The notes below the pieces were generated by a model. That model did no database searches. It saw only the letters and a list, made by a program, of their open reading frames with translations, and was not told the origin of the DNA. A stretch of DNA of 64,000 nucleotides from Aspergillus flavus (taxonomy: Eukaryota > Ascomycota > Eurotiomycetes > Eurotiales > Aspergillaceae): positions 5,084,001-5,148,000 of the forward strand of contig NC_092406.1 of NCBI RefSeq assembly GCF_009017415.1, in the 5' to 3' direction. Position numbers and translations under genes: made by a program. Positions within the stretch are counted from its first letter, which is position 1. The number at the start of each line of letters is the position of its first letter. Shown one piece after another: positions 47,294-59,766 of this stretch.

Positions 47294-48735
47294 CTATTCC
47301 CTCCGTACAATAGTCTCCCTAACAATCTTAATCCCCTCCTGACTCCCCCGACTCTCCTCATCCCAATTCCCAGTCCCCGCCTCACAAATCGTTGGCTGCG
47401 AAGGCAAAATCGTCTGCTCATCATGATACTGCGTATCCGGCAACGACAACGGATGCTTGAACTTCCGTTTCCGATTGCTGCTATGCATGGTACTCTTGGA
47501 GTTCAGTCCGCCGCTATCCGTCAACGGATAGCTGTTTGCGCTGACGCCTTTCGTGCTGATGTACCAGCCTGCTCGGCGGGCGATGCGGCGACATAGGGGG
47601 TAGATCATGGGGGCGTTGCCGATTATGACGGCCACGAAGGTTTCGCGACAGGCCCAGCTGCCGGCTTGTTGGGCGCCGTTTGCGCCGGCCTGTTTTTGTT
47701 CTTTGTTAGCTTGTTTGGGAGTGTGGTGGTTTTGGGGTGTTGGACTGGGGAGTTGGGAGTTGGGAGTTGGGAGTTAGGGGAGGAGACGTACTGTGACAAT
47801 TAACACGCAACGGAGGATACCAGCTGCCATGACGAAGATTCCGCCGCTGAAGAGGACGAGGAGTTCGAGTTTTTCGCGCCATGGGAGGCGGGCTTTGAAG
47901 AGCATCTTTGGTTCGTTTGTTAGCTTTGTGTGTATAGTACTTGTGCATAGAACTTGTAGGGACGTGGAAGAAGGCAGCATACCGGTGTCGGAATCGATAT
48001 CAAGTATACGTCTGTCGCAACGTTCAAAGTAACAGTAACGTAGACGTCGATCTGCGACACCGCGGGCTGGCAGTAATTGCCTGGGTCTGGGTATATTTGC
48101 CAGTTTTTATGCATGGGATGGCAACCGAACAGGATGGAGCAAATGACGGCGATATAGGTTGCGCCAATGAGGACGTAGGCGATTTGGACACGACGGTGCA
48201 TATTGATCAGACCGGCTCTAGATCCAATTAGTTAGCTATCATTTTCTCTGTCGCATTCGTATCTACGAATGATATAAAGGATAACCGATGTACGAAGGAA
48301 GGAACGTACGTCAATCGCGAGTAGAAAATCGCCATACAAGCTTTCAACAACCACAGCAGGGTTGTATACAGCGACCAACCCAGAACCTGGGTCTTGGAGC
48401 CGCCCACGCGCAGCCGGTATTCTTCCGAAGTGGGAGAAAGCGTGGCTCGTTGCTCATCGGTCATGGAGTTGTTGGCCAGACCCATCCACCAAGCGCCAAC
48501 GCAGTAAGCGGCGCCCGATTCCAACCCGTAGACCACCTGTTTTGTCTATGAGTACCCTGGGTGATGTTATTGTGGAGGAGGGGTAGCATACCCCCGCTAA
48601 GGGCATGAGGAAGTCATCGAGCTGGAAGTTTCTCGGTCCAGCGGTGATCCATCGTGCGGTGATGCGGATAGCGATGGTAACGATTGCGATGGCGAGGAGG
48701 GTGAAGGCCTCGATGGTAAAGTCATCCCCGGCCAT
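47294..48735 (-). CDS. PTH11/rhodopsin-like integral membrane protein
   Basis: Five exons, 48735-48592, 48536-48310, 48217-47983, 47905-47792 and 47689-47294, 371 residues. Donors are GTATGC, GTACGT, GTATGC and GTACGT. There are seven hydrophobic helices with short loops: MAGDDFTIEAFTLLAIAIVT is the first; RNFQLDDFLM precedes the second; GWSLYTTLLWLLKACMAIFY is the third; then IAYVLIGATYIAVICSILFG, VSQIDVYVTVTLNVATDVYL, ELLVLFSGGIFVMAAGILRC and a last helix near FVAVIIGNAPMIYPL. CHPMHKNWQIYPDPGNYCQ, with its two cysteines, is a hallmark of the fungal PTH11-like / rhodopsin domain family. Such proteins sense host or surface cues in some species; many have unknown roles. A CFEM domain is absent. 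The C-terminal tail is polar and cytosolic. The fourth intron carries a GGGAGTT repeat. Confidence 0.9.
47742..47777 (+). repeat. GGGAGTT heptamer repeat in an intron
   Basis: Four to five TGGGAGT units in tandem inside the fourth intron of the PTH11-like gene. A simple repeat; length may vary. Confidence 0.8.
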
Positions 48736-49965
48736 GGTGGCAGTATGGACGTCTGTGCGGGACTCAGATCATAAGAGAACAGAGGGGGAAGATCAGGGGA
48801 GGCAAAAGCGCTGAACTTTGGTATTAAAAGTAGCTTTATAGCTGGATGGTGCGCAGGCCGGAAAGCCGGCGCACGGAAGATCGATGTATCTATCCAGGGG
48901 GGGAAACGGGTCGAAATCAATTCCCGTCCGACAAGCACATGGCCCGACAGGTTGGGTCTGAAGGACCGTTATCAGTTGGCAGCGGGGACGCCAAACGCTT
49001 GTCCGGTGCGTCAGTCTCCATTTCGCTTCGAATGAGCGCCCTTAGGGTTACCCGTTTGGGAAATCGTGGTGGCTCCCCGACGTTTGGCCATGGACTATCA
49101 GTGGAGCGTCGGCTGCGGAAAGGGATTATGATTACGATTACTATTTATAAGGAGTTATTTCCTGGATTCGTAGCTATTGCTTAAGCACTTTCTGGGCTAG
49201 TTGCCTGCTCGGACCGTCGTCCTGCAAGGAAAAGTTTAGGGTTTGTGATGCATTATCTGGCGATCACCCTTGTTAGATTGACAGTAGACAATCTAATGTG
49301 ATACCCTACATCTCGCATGAACCTCTATCGGATCTGACTTTGGATAGAAAGTCAAACACAAATTGTTTTGTGCATACGTCCAGCGTGGATCTTGGGCTGT
49401 CAACTTGAAGAATGACAAGCTCCACCCCTAAAAAAGTACTAATCCATAGTCAACCAGCAGGTTCCACCTGAAACATAGGCTAAGAAACGACTGCAGAACC
49501 CGGGAGAATCCCCAATGATAATAACCTGTCAAACTCCACTGCTCCGCCGATTTTACCTCATTTGAATCCCGACGCCGTTTTAGCCAGTCGCTAGGCCGAA
49601 CTTAACGGTGGCGCGATGCAACCACGCTTCTTCTAATTTTCCTAATTGTCTAGCCTCCGTGCGTCCAATTTAAAAAACTCTTTTTCTTGCCATCTCGCCA
49701 GTCTTTGGCTATCGGGTGGGAATGCCGACCTTCGAGACTTCGACCGTTTCTCCCTGGTCCCCGGGGAATGAGGGAAAATTCCGCGATCGGCGTGCTATAC
49801 TCAAACTAATATAATCTCGTCAAAGTCACTCCACCCGGGCTTCCCCTCTTGTGCTGCTCCTTAAATACCCTTCACGGCCATTGCGGGGGACGGTGTTCGG
49901 CTGCAAATCACCATTGAAACTAATCCTGCAACGATTGCATTGCATGTACCTGTGAATTGATCACC
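48736..49965. other. Divergent intergenic region
   Basis: About 1.2 kb between the minus-strand membrane gene and the plus-strand flavoprotein gene. Frames such as 48846-49184 show no family resemblance. Confidence 0.6.
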
Positions 49966-51792
49966 ATGGAGACTGTTGACGTGACAGTCATCGGAGCGGG
50001 TATGTCCACACGTCGGAATTGATACGTCGCAAGTTCCCCAACTCACGTCACACCAACAGGATGGAGTGGTCTCGCTGCCCTCAAGACCTACCACCAGGTC
50101 GACCCCTCCGCCTCGATTGTGCTATTCGAGAGCGCGGCCTCGGTCGGCGGCGTCTGGGCCAAGCACCGCCTGTATGCCGGCCTCAAATCCAACAACATGC
50201 TGGGCACCTATGAGTTCAGCGACTTCCCCATGGACGCCTCATTCGGCGTCCAGCCCGGCCAACATATCCCGGGCACCGTGATCCAACAGTACATGGAGCG
50301 CTTTGTCGAGCACTTTCAGCTCAGCGAGTTCATCCGCCTGAACACGCGCGTGCGCATCGCGGAACATAATTCCGACGGGACCTGGACCCTGACCATCGAC
50401 GACACCGACGGCGAGAAGACCGTCGTGAGCAAAAAGCTCATCGTCTGCACCGGCATCACCTCCCAGCCCTACATGCCCACTATCACCGGCCAGGACACCT
50501 TCGATGCACCGCTCTTCCACTGTCGCGACCTGCCCCAGCACCAAGACGCCGTCCTGCAACCCAACAAGCGCATCACCGTCCTCGGCGGCACCAAATCTGC
50601 CTGGGACGCCGTCTACGCCGCCGCAACCGCCGGCGCCCACGTCGACTGGATCATCCGCGACAACGGCCACGGCCCCGTCTGGATGGCTCCGGCCTACGTA
50701 ACCCCATTGAAGAAATGGCTCGAGAAGCTCGTCACCACGCGCCTCCTCACCTGGTTCAGCCCCTGCATCTGGGGCGACGCCGATGGCTGCAGCCCCATCC
50801 GCAACTTCCTGCACGGCACCTGGCTCGGCCGCAAAATCGTCGACACCTTCTGGTCCATCCTGGCCAACGACGTGATCACCCTGAACAAATATGACTCCCA
50901 CCCTGAAACCAAGAAACTCAAACCCTGGTTCAGTCCCTTCTGGATCGCCTCAGGCCTCAGCATCCTCAACTACCCAACCAACTTCTTCGACCTTGTCACC
51001 GAAGGCAAAGTGCAAATCCACATCGACCACATCACCCACCTCACTCCCAAAACCATCCACCTCGCCTCCGGCTCCCAAATCCAATCCGACACCCTCATCT
51101 GCGCCACAGGCTGGCAAGCAACCCCCAACATCGACTTCCGACCCTCGACCCTCTCCCAAACCCTCGGCTTCCCCTGGGCCGAAGACCCCATCCCCCAATC
51201 CGTCATCCAACAAGCCGACGCAGAGATCCTCTCCCGCTTCCCACGACTGGCCACCCCACCCCCCAAACCAGCCAACTATGCCCCCCTCGCTCCCGACGCC
51301 CCAGCAGCAGCAAAACACCCCTTCCGTCTCGCCCGCTTGATGATCCCCCCCGCCCTCGCAAATACCAGGTCAATCGCCTTCATGGGTCTCGCAATGACAA
51401 TCAACACCACCATGCTCGCTCAAGCCCAAGCCCTCTGGATCTCAGCCTATTTCACCGAAAACCTCACCCCGGCCCCGCGAGAACAGTGTCCCCCTCATCT
51501 CCGGAAGGTGCTCGAGCAGGATAATGCGGATGGCGATGCAGATCTCGTCTGGGAAACAGCCCTGCATTCGCAGTTCGGGGTGCATCGCTACCGCGGTGGG
51601 TTTGGGAAACGGAACCCGGATTTCGTGTTTGATGCGGTGCCATATGTGGATTTGTTGTTGAGGGATTTGGGGCTGGATTATACGAGGAAGGGCGGGTTGA
51701 AGTGGTTGGAGCCATATGGGGTAGAGGATTATAGGGGGTTAGTGGAAGAATGGATTGATAGTAAGGAAAAGGTGGGGAAGAAGGATAATTGA
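49966..51792 (+). CDS. FAD-dependent monooxygenase, FMO/Baeyer-Villiger-like
   Basis: Two exons, 49966-49999 and 50060-51792, 588 residues. The intron falls inside the first Rossmann motif; joined it reads VTVIGAGWSGLAALKTY (GxGxxG). FESAASVGGVWAKHRLYAGL follows, with the GGVW that binds FAD. A second nucleotide motif is ITVLGGTKSAWDAVYAA, for NADPH. The downstream ATG motif is LICATGWQATPNIDF. This set fits flavin-containing or Baeyer-Villiger monooxygenases used in fungal secondary metabolism. A mid-region (HGPVWMAPAYVTPLKKWLEK) and a C-terminal hydrophobic segment (RSIAFMGLAMTINTTMLAQA) are usual for this fungal subgroup, which often carries a membrane-associating helix. Strikingly GC-rich third positions set it apart from its neighbours. 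The substrate is not readable; no backbone synthase lies nearby. Confidence 0.92.
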
Positions 51793-52422
51793 GTGGTTGT
51801 TTGATGATTGTATATATACCGTTCTCAAACCCAAAAGAAGTATTTGTGGGTAGTCTTTTGCTAATGTTGAGTTTTCTGTGATGATGTGGGTTTGTTGTAG
51901 TTTTGTTTTGTTGTATATTTTGTAGTGTTTGTGAGGTTTGTAAGGTCTTCTCTCTTGTAGTTGGTAATATAGGTTGTTTTTCTATATGTGTTGGGTAACT
52001 ATAGGCATACATGGATTTAGAATTACTCAGTTCTATTAGAACAATCACGACCAATACATATGGGTACACATTACAGTAAATTCACCAAAAGACTCATGCC
52101 GAAATCAATTTGCCATCAAATACTGATCCCAATAGTCTCCTACAACGCCTCTACCTACATACGTGTACATACATCCGGCTATCCCTCGCTGATGCCAAAT
52201 CATTCACAAGATATCACGAAAGAAAAAACGAAGAAAAAACAAGCAATCGTCCCAACCGAACCGCTCGCCAAGTACATACAGGCCAAATACAAGCATCATG
52301 GAGCGTACACAAGAGAATTAGAACAATAAAGTCGAGAGGTGAGGTCGAGAAAGGCAGGTCGATGCGCGTGGGAAATCATGAGGGTCGCTCGAGATCAAGG
52401 GGTAAACAACAATAGGGTCAGC
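51793..52422. other. Convergent intergenic region
   Basis: About 630 bases between the 3' ends of the flavoprotein gene and the C2H2 gene; T-rich after the first stop. Open frames here (52060-52329, 52110-52415) are short, Lys/Arg-rich and unsupported. Confidence 0.6.
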
Positions 52423-53714
52423 CTAAACCGACAGGCCATGGTCCAGGTCTTTATCTTCCTGTTTCACCGATTCACTCTCCTGCTTCGGGATCGCATCGGA
52501 CACGTCTTTGCCGCAGCCCTTGACAAGAATATGTCGCTAATTCAGTTAGTTTTTGTTTTACTTCAAACAATATTGCGTTCTAAAGATCTCACCTTCAATG
52601 CATCCTTGCGAGAGAAGCTTTTATCGCAATGATGGCAGGGGAACGGCTTCACCGACAGATGGATCCGTTTATGTCGCTTCAGGTCGTGGTTCCGGTTGAA
52701 ACTCTGCGGGCACTGGTCGCACTTGAAGGGTCGGTCGTTCGTCGGACCCGGTGGGTGGCCCGCGTGGGATGGATGGCCCCCGTACATTTGCTGCATGGCC
52801 AATTGACCGCTGGTGAACAGGCCCGGTTGCAGATTGCCGACGAGCGACATCTGTCCGTTCGGATTGTGCATGTTCGTCATCACGGGTCCGTTCATGGCCG
52901 GTAACGAATACGAGGGCCACGGCTGTCGCTGGTAGTTGAGATGATGCGGGGGCGGGTTGGATGCCACCCGTCCGGGGGGATGAATCGCTAAGCTAGTCTG
53001 TCCGTAGGGGGCATATGCCCCCGTGTGATTCGACATCTGCTGGATTCCGGTGTAGGAGGGGGCGGACGAGGATTTAGTCATATACGGGTCGTTTGAGGGT
53101 AGCGACGGCGGAGCCGGGGGCGGATTGGGGAGCGCATTCTGCGCTGTGAGCATCGCATGCGTCATGGCATGATGCTGGGAGTTCGGGCCTGGCATGCTCG
53201 ATGCGAGCGGTTGCTGAAAGGGAGGTAGGTGGTTCATGTCGTACGGCTGGCTGGGGATCGCCTCGGTCCCTGGGGGCGAGGTCGCCGAATTTCGATGGAG
53301 ATGGTTCACCGAGGGAGAGAAGGTGTCGCGCGGGGGGTAGGGATTCACGCCCGCACTCCAGGACTGGCGGGGTGCCGCGGACGCAGTAGTGTATGAACTC
53401 TGGCCCGGCCAGTAGGCGGAGGCGTAGGACGAGGTCGGATCGGGGGATGCAGAGACCGCGGCGGTCGTCACGGCCGTGGCGGTCGTGGGCACTGGCGTCT
53501 CGCCCGACTGTGTCGAGGCGGGCGGCGTCAGAAGGCTATTGACACTGTGATTGTTCGCTGGCTGTGGATGCGCGGGATGGGGGTGGTACTTCACCGCGGC
53601 TCCTCCGATGTGAAAGTTCGGGGGCGGCAGCTCGAAGCTGGGAAGGGACTGCGCCGCGGGTCGACGGGTATTCAACGGTTGAGGGGCAGTCAGCGCATCC
53701 AGCGCTGTCCCCAT
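52423..53714 (-). CDS. C2H2 zinc-finger transcription factor
   Basis: Two exons, 53714-52593 and 52536-52423, 411 residues from the first ATG in frame. The intron is GTGAGA..TTAG. Two tandem fingers lie at the C-terminus: FKCDQCPQSFNRNHDLKRHK with IH, and FPCHHCDKSFSRKDALKRHI with LVKGC, where the last ligand is Cys (C2HC form). The intron splits finger two. The 300 residues before the fingers are rich in Pro, Ser, Gln and His, as in activators with little structure. The open frame runs upstream of 53714 with no ATG to a stop near 53947 (53821-53945 is still open and Gly-rich, including GGLSGNRYWAIGGDTGYSAG), so an earlier exon or a start at a non-ATG codon is possible. I cannot name the gene. 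It is followed upstream by 6 kb without genes. Confidence 0.85.
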
Positions 53715-54490
53715 GCCCGGTGGCGGAACCGCAAGAGCAGCCAGGTTGGCGGTGGTGTCGCGCGAGAACCCGAGCGGGTGATACAGATCGGGCGTCTCTA
53801 GGGGCGGCGGATGAGCCAAGGTCGAGGTCAGCGTGCCGGCAGAATATCCCGTATCGCCTCCGATTGCCCAGTATCGATTGCCAGACAGGCCACCAGCGAT
53901 GTCTGGAGGATCCAGGAGGGGCGACGATCGCGGTTCAGCGATCTACACGGATCACGAACGGAGAAGGAAGATGCGATTCGGAGAATGAGACAGACTCTAG
54001 CGGATTCGATTCTCGTTGGTCACTGGATCGAGTCGACGGGAATGGCGTGCGGGTTCTCGAGGTTCTTTCCACCCAAATTCTTTACACGGGAGGCATATCC
54101 TGGCGGTGGATGATAAGTCGGCAATCACCGATAACGCAGAATCCACGAGGGAGGGGGAAAAAAAAGGCGTCAGCAACACTCGGGGCGAAGTCACGACAGC
54201 CGCATGGCCTGTTGTGGAATCGATCAAACGATTAAACGATCACACCGATGAATGGTGAATGGTGGAAGCCTATAGATCGAATAGAGCGGAATAGCACCGA
54301 TCGAGAGTCTGTGTGCGGAGATGAGTGACAGTCCTAGCTGAGCGATCGACGGATTAGTTGAGGGAGGTTAAGGGCAGCGTTGTCGCGCGGGTTTGTTGCG
54401 TGAGAAATGAGGACTGAGGAAGAAAAGGATGAGAAGGTGTGGTGAAGAGAAAGTGGAATGAAAGAAAAGGGCCGGAGGGAATATGACTTT

Positions 54491-54511
54491 TATTATTATT
54501 ATTATTATTTT
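54491..54511 (+). repeat. ATT microsatellite
   Basis: Run of TTATTATTATTATTATTATT upstream of the C2H2 gene. Confidence 0.8.
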
Positions 54512-54838
54512 ATTTTTCTCATATTAGGATTTTGGTTTTTGTATAGTCCGAACCGGCGTATCAATGATTAAGGTGAAGGACAGGACCACCAACCCAAAAA
54601 AGCGAGAACCAAAACCCCAGCAAGAATGGGGACGTATCCAGACCAGTCCAGCGCCCGGTCTGGCCAGCGCGGGGACGATGGGAAAAGCGGTCGTCGGGTT
54701 TGAAAATTAAAATTAAAGAATTGAGAAAAATAAAAAGGAAAAAGAAAAAGAAATAAAAATATTAATCAACTAGCGAAACAATAAGCAGGTCAAATATTAC
54801 CTGACTTTTCCAAAAACATGGAAAATTCAAAAAGAACA

Positions 54839-54869
54839 TTTATTTTCTTTTTCTTTTTCTTTTTCTTTT
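54839..54869 (+). repeat. TTTTTC hexamer repeat
   Basis: Four tandem TTTTTC/TTTTCT units in the C2H2 upstream region. Confidence 0.75.
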
Positions 54870-55560
54870 CGAATAAAAAAGTGAATCAAACACGGAGGCT
54901 AACGCAGTTTGTGGTTTAGTTCGACCCGGATAAGATTGGTCGACCAACCAGTTTTCCCAGAATTTCCTTTTTTCCTTTCTTTTGCTTTCCCTATCGGACC
55001 TTGCTGAGCTCTGACTAACTCGGTCAGGTCAGGGAAATCGAGCAAATGGAACGGGAGAGTATCCTATGTATGGAGTAAGAGGGGGCGAGAGTAAGTACGG
55101 AGTAAGAGTCAGAGACAAATGTCCGCAGAAGGCAAAAGAACATTCAGGGTAATTCAACCAGAACCAACGGGAATTCCTTAGTAATTTTAATCTATCACTG
55201 GATCATAAATAACTACTAGTAATGTATTACTGGGACTCCCTCCTTATAATTATAGAACACGCCCATCAGACGGTAATTAACACACTGATCAACACCGACA
55301 ACGTGGTTGACAGGGCTCCAAAAGAGTCCACATCCACCTCTCGGTTTGTACCCACGGTCGAAGGCAACCTAAAAAAGGGTCAGTGTTAAGGTACGGTACT
55401 TCGTCCCTGTACCCTGAGTCTACCACGACGGAAGTATTCTTTTCCTGCTACGGAGTACTGGTGAGAAAAAAAAAAAATAAAAGAGTTCTAGTAAGATGAG
55501 ACGATTATGAATCATGTCATATGAAAGCTCGTGACCGCTGTCATTTGTCTTTCTCTTCGG

Positions 55561-55566
<6 letters not shown>

Positions 55567-55602
<36 letters not shown>
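55567..55602 (+). repeat. (CT)n microsatellite, about 17 units
   Basis: An uninterrupted dinucleotide CT tract, followed by CATCATCATCATT. GA/CT tracts like this are common in fungal promoters, but this one is long. Confidence 0.9.
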
Positions 55603-55607
<5 letters not shown>

Positions 55608-56153
55608 CATCATTAGATTATATTAATAAGTTTACTATGACTCTTACCGAATAGGGAAGACGTCGCATTGGGTGACCTCAACGACAGTCATCTTGCTCAA
55701 CTCATGACTATCAGACTCTCCTTTATGCGTGGATTCTTTGTACTCGTTGGATGATCAATGATACATTTATCGATCGTACCAGGCCGGTGGAGTGCTGCCG
55801 TCCCATCAAAAGTTCTTCTGAAACTCAGCGGTCTCCCCTTAATGAGTGTTTCCCTGTTTGGTGGAGCATGGTTGAATAAGCTTAGCTACTGCGGTGGACG
55901 ATCGATGCTGCGACTTGGGAGGGGATCCGTGTTCGATCGACATCTGGAGAGAGTTATAACTTATAACCTATGAAAAGCATAATTACTGTCCTATTCGCAT
56001 TATATAATACGTCGATGGAAACCAAACAACAGCCGGAAAAAGCAAGAAAAGAAAAGAAAAGATACAGGAAGTGGACCAGCTTCGGTATGGATCCGATCCA
56101 GAAGAAAGAAATCCTAGACCGATAAGCCAGAAAGGGGTCACATAAGCGATTTG

Positions 56154-56176
56154 ATTTATTTTTATTTATTTATTTA
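56154..56176 (+). repeat. TTTA tetramer repeat
   Basis: About five tandem TTTA units within an A/T-rich stretch. Confidence 0.85.
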
Positions 56177-58218
56177 TTTTTTTTAATTTTTTACTCTTAT
56201 GCATCTAATTACTTTCTTGTTTATTCTCGTGATAGTTGAAAGCTGAGCTATCTTTTGGATCGGGTCTAGTCCTGGAGGTGTTTTTATTGACATTTACATT
56301 TTGATTTTATTTCTCAGGTGGGTTCATGTTTGGATTATTCCTTTTCCTGCTTGGTGGCCCTCCTTGCGTCCCGGAATGCATGGTAGATGGGGAATGGAGG
56401 GAGGAAAGCTGACCAGGCTGAGCTATCACTTTCGTGACTAAGTACATACATACATATGGTACCTACCTAGACTAGGAAATATAATTAGTACTTGAACGGA
56501 CGATACACACAGACCCTCCCCCCAGATGTATGTCTGTATGCACATAATGAGGGACCTGGGGAGTCACCATTTTTATTTGATTCTTCACAGCAACGAGGTG
56601 ATGAAAGACTCTTGGAGGCATTGTTTACACCCTGCATAATTGTGAGGCCCTTCGTCTCAAATAAGAGAACCGCATTCAGAAACTCCAAGGGACAATGAAC
56701 AAGTTCTCTGCTCTCGTATTATGGACTGCTCTAGGCTATTTGCCTTCCGCACGGACCTTTCCCCGATCCATCCAAAGAACCATTCCTCGTCTCAAGGCAA
56801 ACGAATGTTGCTTGGTTCGCTTTTGCTATCCTTCTTCATTCCTATTCCTACCTAGTACGGAGTACATACTAGAGGACTATGAGTTAACTACTCCTACTTC
56901 TTCTTAGTAGGTCGGAAGTAAGCTATCCACGCGACGTCCTCGGCGGCCCACGGATTGGTCAGATTACCGAGCAATCAGTCCCAACCTGTCCTTCATTCTC
57001 GTGATTAATGATCCTTCCAACGAGCATAAGTAGACTAAAACTGTTCCCGTGCCTCCTGCAGAATACGAAGTCCAAGCAATTGCCTCCAGGTCCCGGTTTC
57101 TGGGTCGGGGCCGATGGTCCAATCAATCGGGAGCGCAGAAGCGAACAGAAATCGTGACCTGCGGGTACTTGTTCTCTTCCGGAACGGCAAAACCCGAACA
57201 CTCTCCTCTGTAAAGAAAATAATCAAAACGAGAAAAACATGAGAAAAAAAGACACGCTAAATTAGTTTCATCCCATCAGATCCTTGCGCCAATTGAGTCT
57301 GGGTCTGGGTCTTGTCAGGCTGGCAGTTCGGCTGATGTCGCGCGGCAGCCTGGTTGGCCGATCCGTTGACTGGAGTCTTCCGCTAGGCCGAATGCCTTCT
57401 AGTCCGACCCCACTGGGCTTTACCCAGTCGGGTCTGCTGTGCATTGGAATCTCGGTCAGCCCAAATACTATCTGACTTGGGGGGACGTTTCTTTGACACA
57501 CGCAAGCTTTTTCATTTCTTTTCTTGGGCGGTTTTTATTTTTTTGCTCTTTACTTTTTTTTCATCACCACGGGAATAGTCTGACTTGGACTATCTATACT
57601 TTTCTTCGATTACGGTGTATCTTTTTCCAACCGGAGACGGAAAGATGGTGATCATTATTACCGCTGAAATGAGTCAATGAGAGAGAAAAATAAAATAAAA
57701 TAACAAACATAAAGAATGAGTTGATTAAAATCCCGTGTTGTTCTCTGATTGGTCCCCGCCATTAACCGCGCCGTCCCCATGGATGGACTCAGTCACATTG
57801 GCTGGAACCTCCCATTCTATCAATATGCTTCCGCCAATGATAGCGCCCGTCACCCAAGACGGAAACAGACTGGGAAAACTAGGAAGGGAACCTAAGGAAT
57901 CGCAGGCATCGTACTATTAGAAGGGTTCCATTAATCCTTTGGCTCACACTAACGGCTGAACACCTCATCCGGTCTGTCGGTGCCCAGCAAGCAAAGCGGG
58001 GGGTTTGACTTCGCCGGGTGAGAGATCTGAGTGGCGGCCACGGTGACAGCTGCACCAGATGCGAACGGAATGTTTTTATTTTCTTTTCTTTCAGGGATAA
58101 ACCTCGGTAGGGGGATGTATTACCTTTGTATGCAAATCTCATTGATTACCCCAACAGTCAGCTTACCGCGTGTCTTGAACAAAGACTATGCATGTCAGTC
58201 GTTTAGGTGTGGGTGTCT

Positions 58219-58253
58219 GTTGGTGTGTGTGTGTGTGCGTGTGTGCGTGTGCT
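58219..58253 (+). repeat. GT-rich microsatellite
   Basis: Imperfect GTGTGTGTGTGCGTGTGTGC run about 1.5 kb upstream of the luciferase-like gene. Confidence 0.8.
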
Positions 58254-58876
58254 CGGACGGGACCTGCCTCTTTCTCAACAACAAGAAAGTGAAAGAGCTA
58301 TTGACGGAGTCGACATAGTTCGTCGTCTCTTTGTTGTTGTTTGCTCGATCTTCACGGTCTAGTGTCAGCTCGACGATCAAAGGACAGTCCCTCATGGACG
58401 ACATCCTCGACATATGCATGCAGGCTGCAGACCTCCACCACGGCCGTGGCTGGACCATTGCCGACCAGATGGATCGGGGCTTGGGTAGGGATTCATACCC
58501 AAGGGGAGATACTAGATACTTAGTATTGGTATATACTACGACTCGGCCCATCCGAAACCGCCTTGCGTCCGAACATGCCAATGCATCTCAAACTTTGGTC
58601 GTACGGGCGTATAGAGTTTGCTTCCCCCCAAGCACGCAAAAGCGTATTTTTTGTTCCATGAGGGAATATTTTCAATAAGAATAATAATACTCATGATAAG
58701 ACACACAAAATACGGGAGCACAGGACTGGGAATGAACCTCGACCTCCCCCCCCCCAGGAAATTAATTGACCAGTCCAAAGTGAAATGGTGCGTTGTTTGC
58801 TTGTCCTCTTGACTTTACGAACTTGCTTGTCATGGTGAATCAAAGGTTCCCCTCCTCCTCCTCTCCTAAACCGGAT

Positions 58877-58906
58877 TAATCAATCAATCAATCAATCAAT
58901 CAATCC
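58877..58906 (+). repeat. (AATC)n microsatellite, seven units
   Basis: Seven tandem AATC units, seen clearly in the plus strand. Expected to be length-polymorphic. Confidence 0.9.
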
Positions 58907-59477
58907 CAAACGACCCTAGTCGAGTCGAATGCATCTCGAGGATCCTACCTCATTCAACAGTTTACACCTTTATCCCCCCCTGGTTGAAAGCCGATTTGTT
59001 CTTTTCTTTTCTCCCCCCCTGCACGACGCCTGTCACTTTTGTACTCTAATGAACGACTAAAACGAAGTTAAGGTCAAGCCACCCAGACGACCGTGCATAA
59101 TACCACAGGATGCGACATTCAAGATCGGGTAGAGGAGAGACTAAGGGTTTTAGTGCCTGTGCGACTCGTTTTGGTGCCCCAAAAGGTCCGTACCTTCTTC
59201 GTCTTAGCGGAACAAGGGATGGGGGATCCTTTCCCAGGTTCTAGATCGCGGCAAAAGTATGTGTGGATTTCCCCTTCTAGACCAGAACTGTCACATGATA
59301 GCCATGCGACAAGTCCCTCGTCTCTGGTATTCAAGAAGTTTCAAGGACCCAGGGTCGAAAAGCTGGAGGTTTCTCTGGGGGAGGGAAAGGGGGTCACGAG
59401 ACAACAGTTGACCTGCAGCGACCGGTCTAGAACTATGACTTTTTGCCTGGGAGTATCTCGTAGGGTCATCGATTCAT

Positions 59478-59508
59478 TTTTCATTTTCATTTTCATTTTC
59501 ATTTTTTC
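59478..59508 (+). repeat. TTTTCA hexamer repeat
   Basis: Five TTTTCA/CATTTT units in tandem just beyond the 5' part of the region. Confidence 0.8.
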
Positions 59509-59766
59509 TATTTTACTGGTTTAGGAGGCACGACGATCGAGAAGGTTCATCAAATGCCGTAGGGAAAGCAAAGGGATTTGAAAGAAGAAAGAAGGTCATC
59601 TAGAGTGTGCCATGGCTGACAATTAGGGTTAGGAAGGCCCTCGGCAGTGGTGACGGAGAAGGCGTTGTGGCTGTCAGGCTTAATCTTGCGACAGAAATCA
59701 GTAAACTTATTATTATTTTCCCGTAATCGGACAGACTGACAGCAACTCTATCGCCATATCTGCGCA

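Larger units (their letters stand above)
53820..59766. other. Long non-coding stretch with many simple repeats
   Basis: About 5.9 kb between divergent C2H2 and luciferase-like genes, too long for an ordinary spacer in this segment. It holds no supported gene; many open frames of 60-140 codons are low-complexity. It carries several microsatellites (listed separately) and long A/T runs. This resembles extended promoter and 5'-leader DNA of major fungal regulators, which often have kilobases of upstream sequence. A long leader exon with upstream frames cannot be excluded. Confidence 0.55.

Noticed and set aside
50239..50901. 220-codon open frame antisense to the FMO-like gene
   Set aside because: It arises from the strong third-position C bias of the sense gene. 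Its translation is Gly/Asp/Val-rich with no domain.
53564..54235. 223-codon plus-strand frame over the C2H2 5' region
   Set aside because: It overlaps the minus-strand coding region, which has a recognisable domain. The plus translation has no pattern and a non-ATG context.
58715..58765. tRNA-like minus-strand stretch with GGTTCATTCCC
   Set aside because: The 5' half would need to start in a run of G without pairing to the 3' half. No cloverleaf forms.
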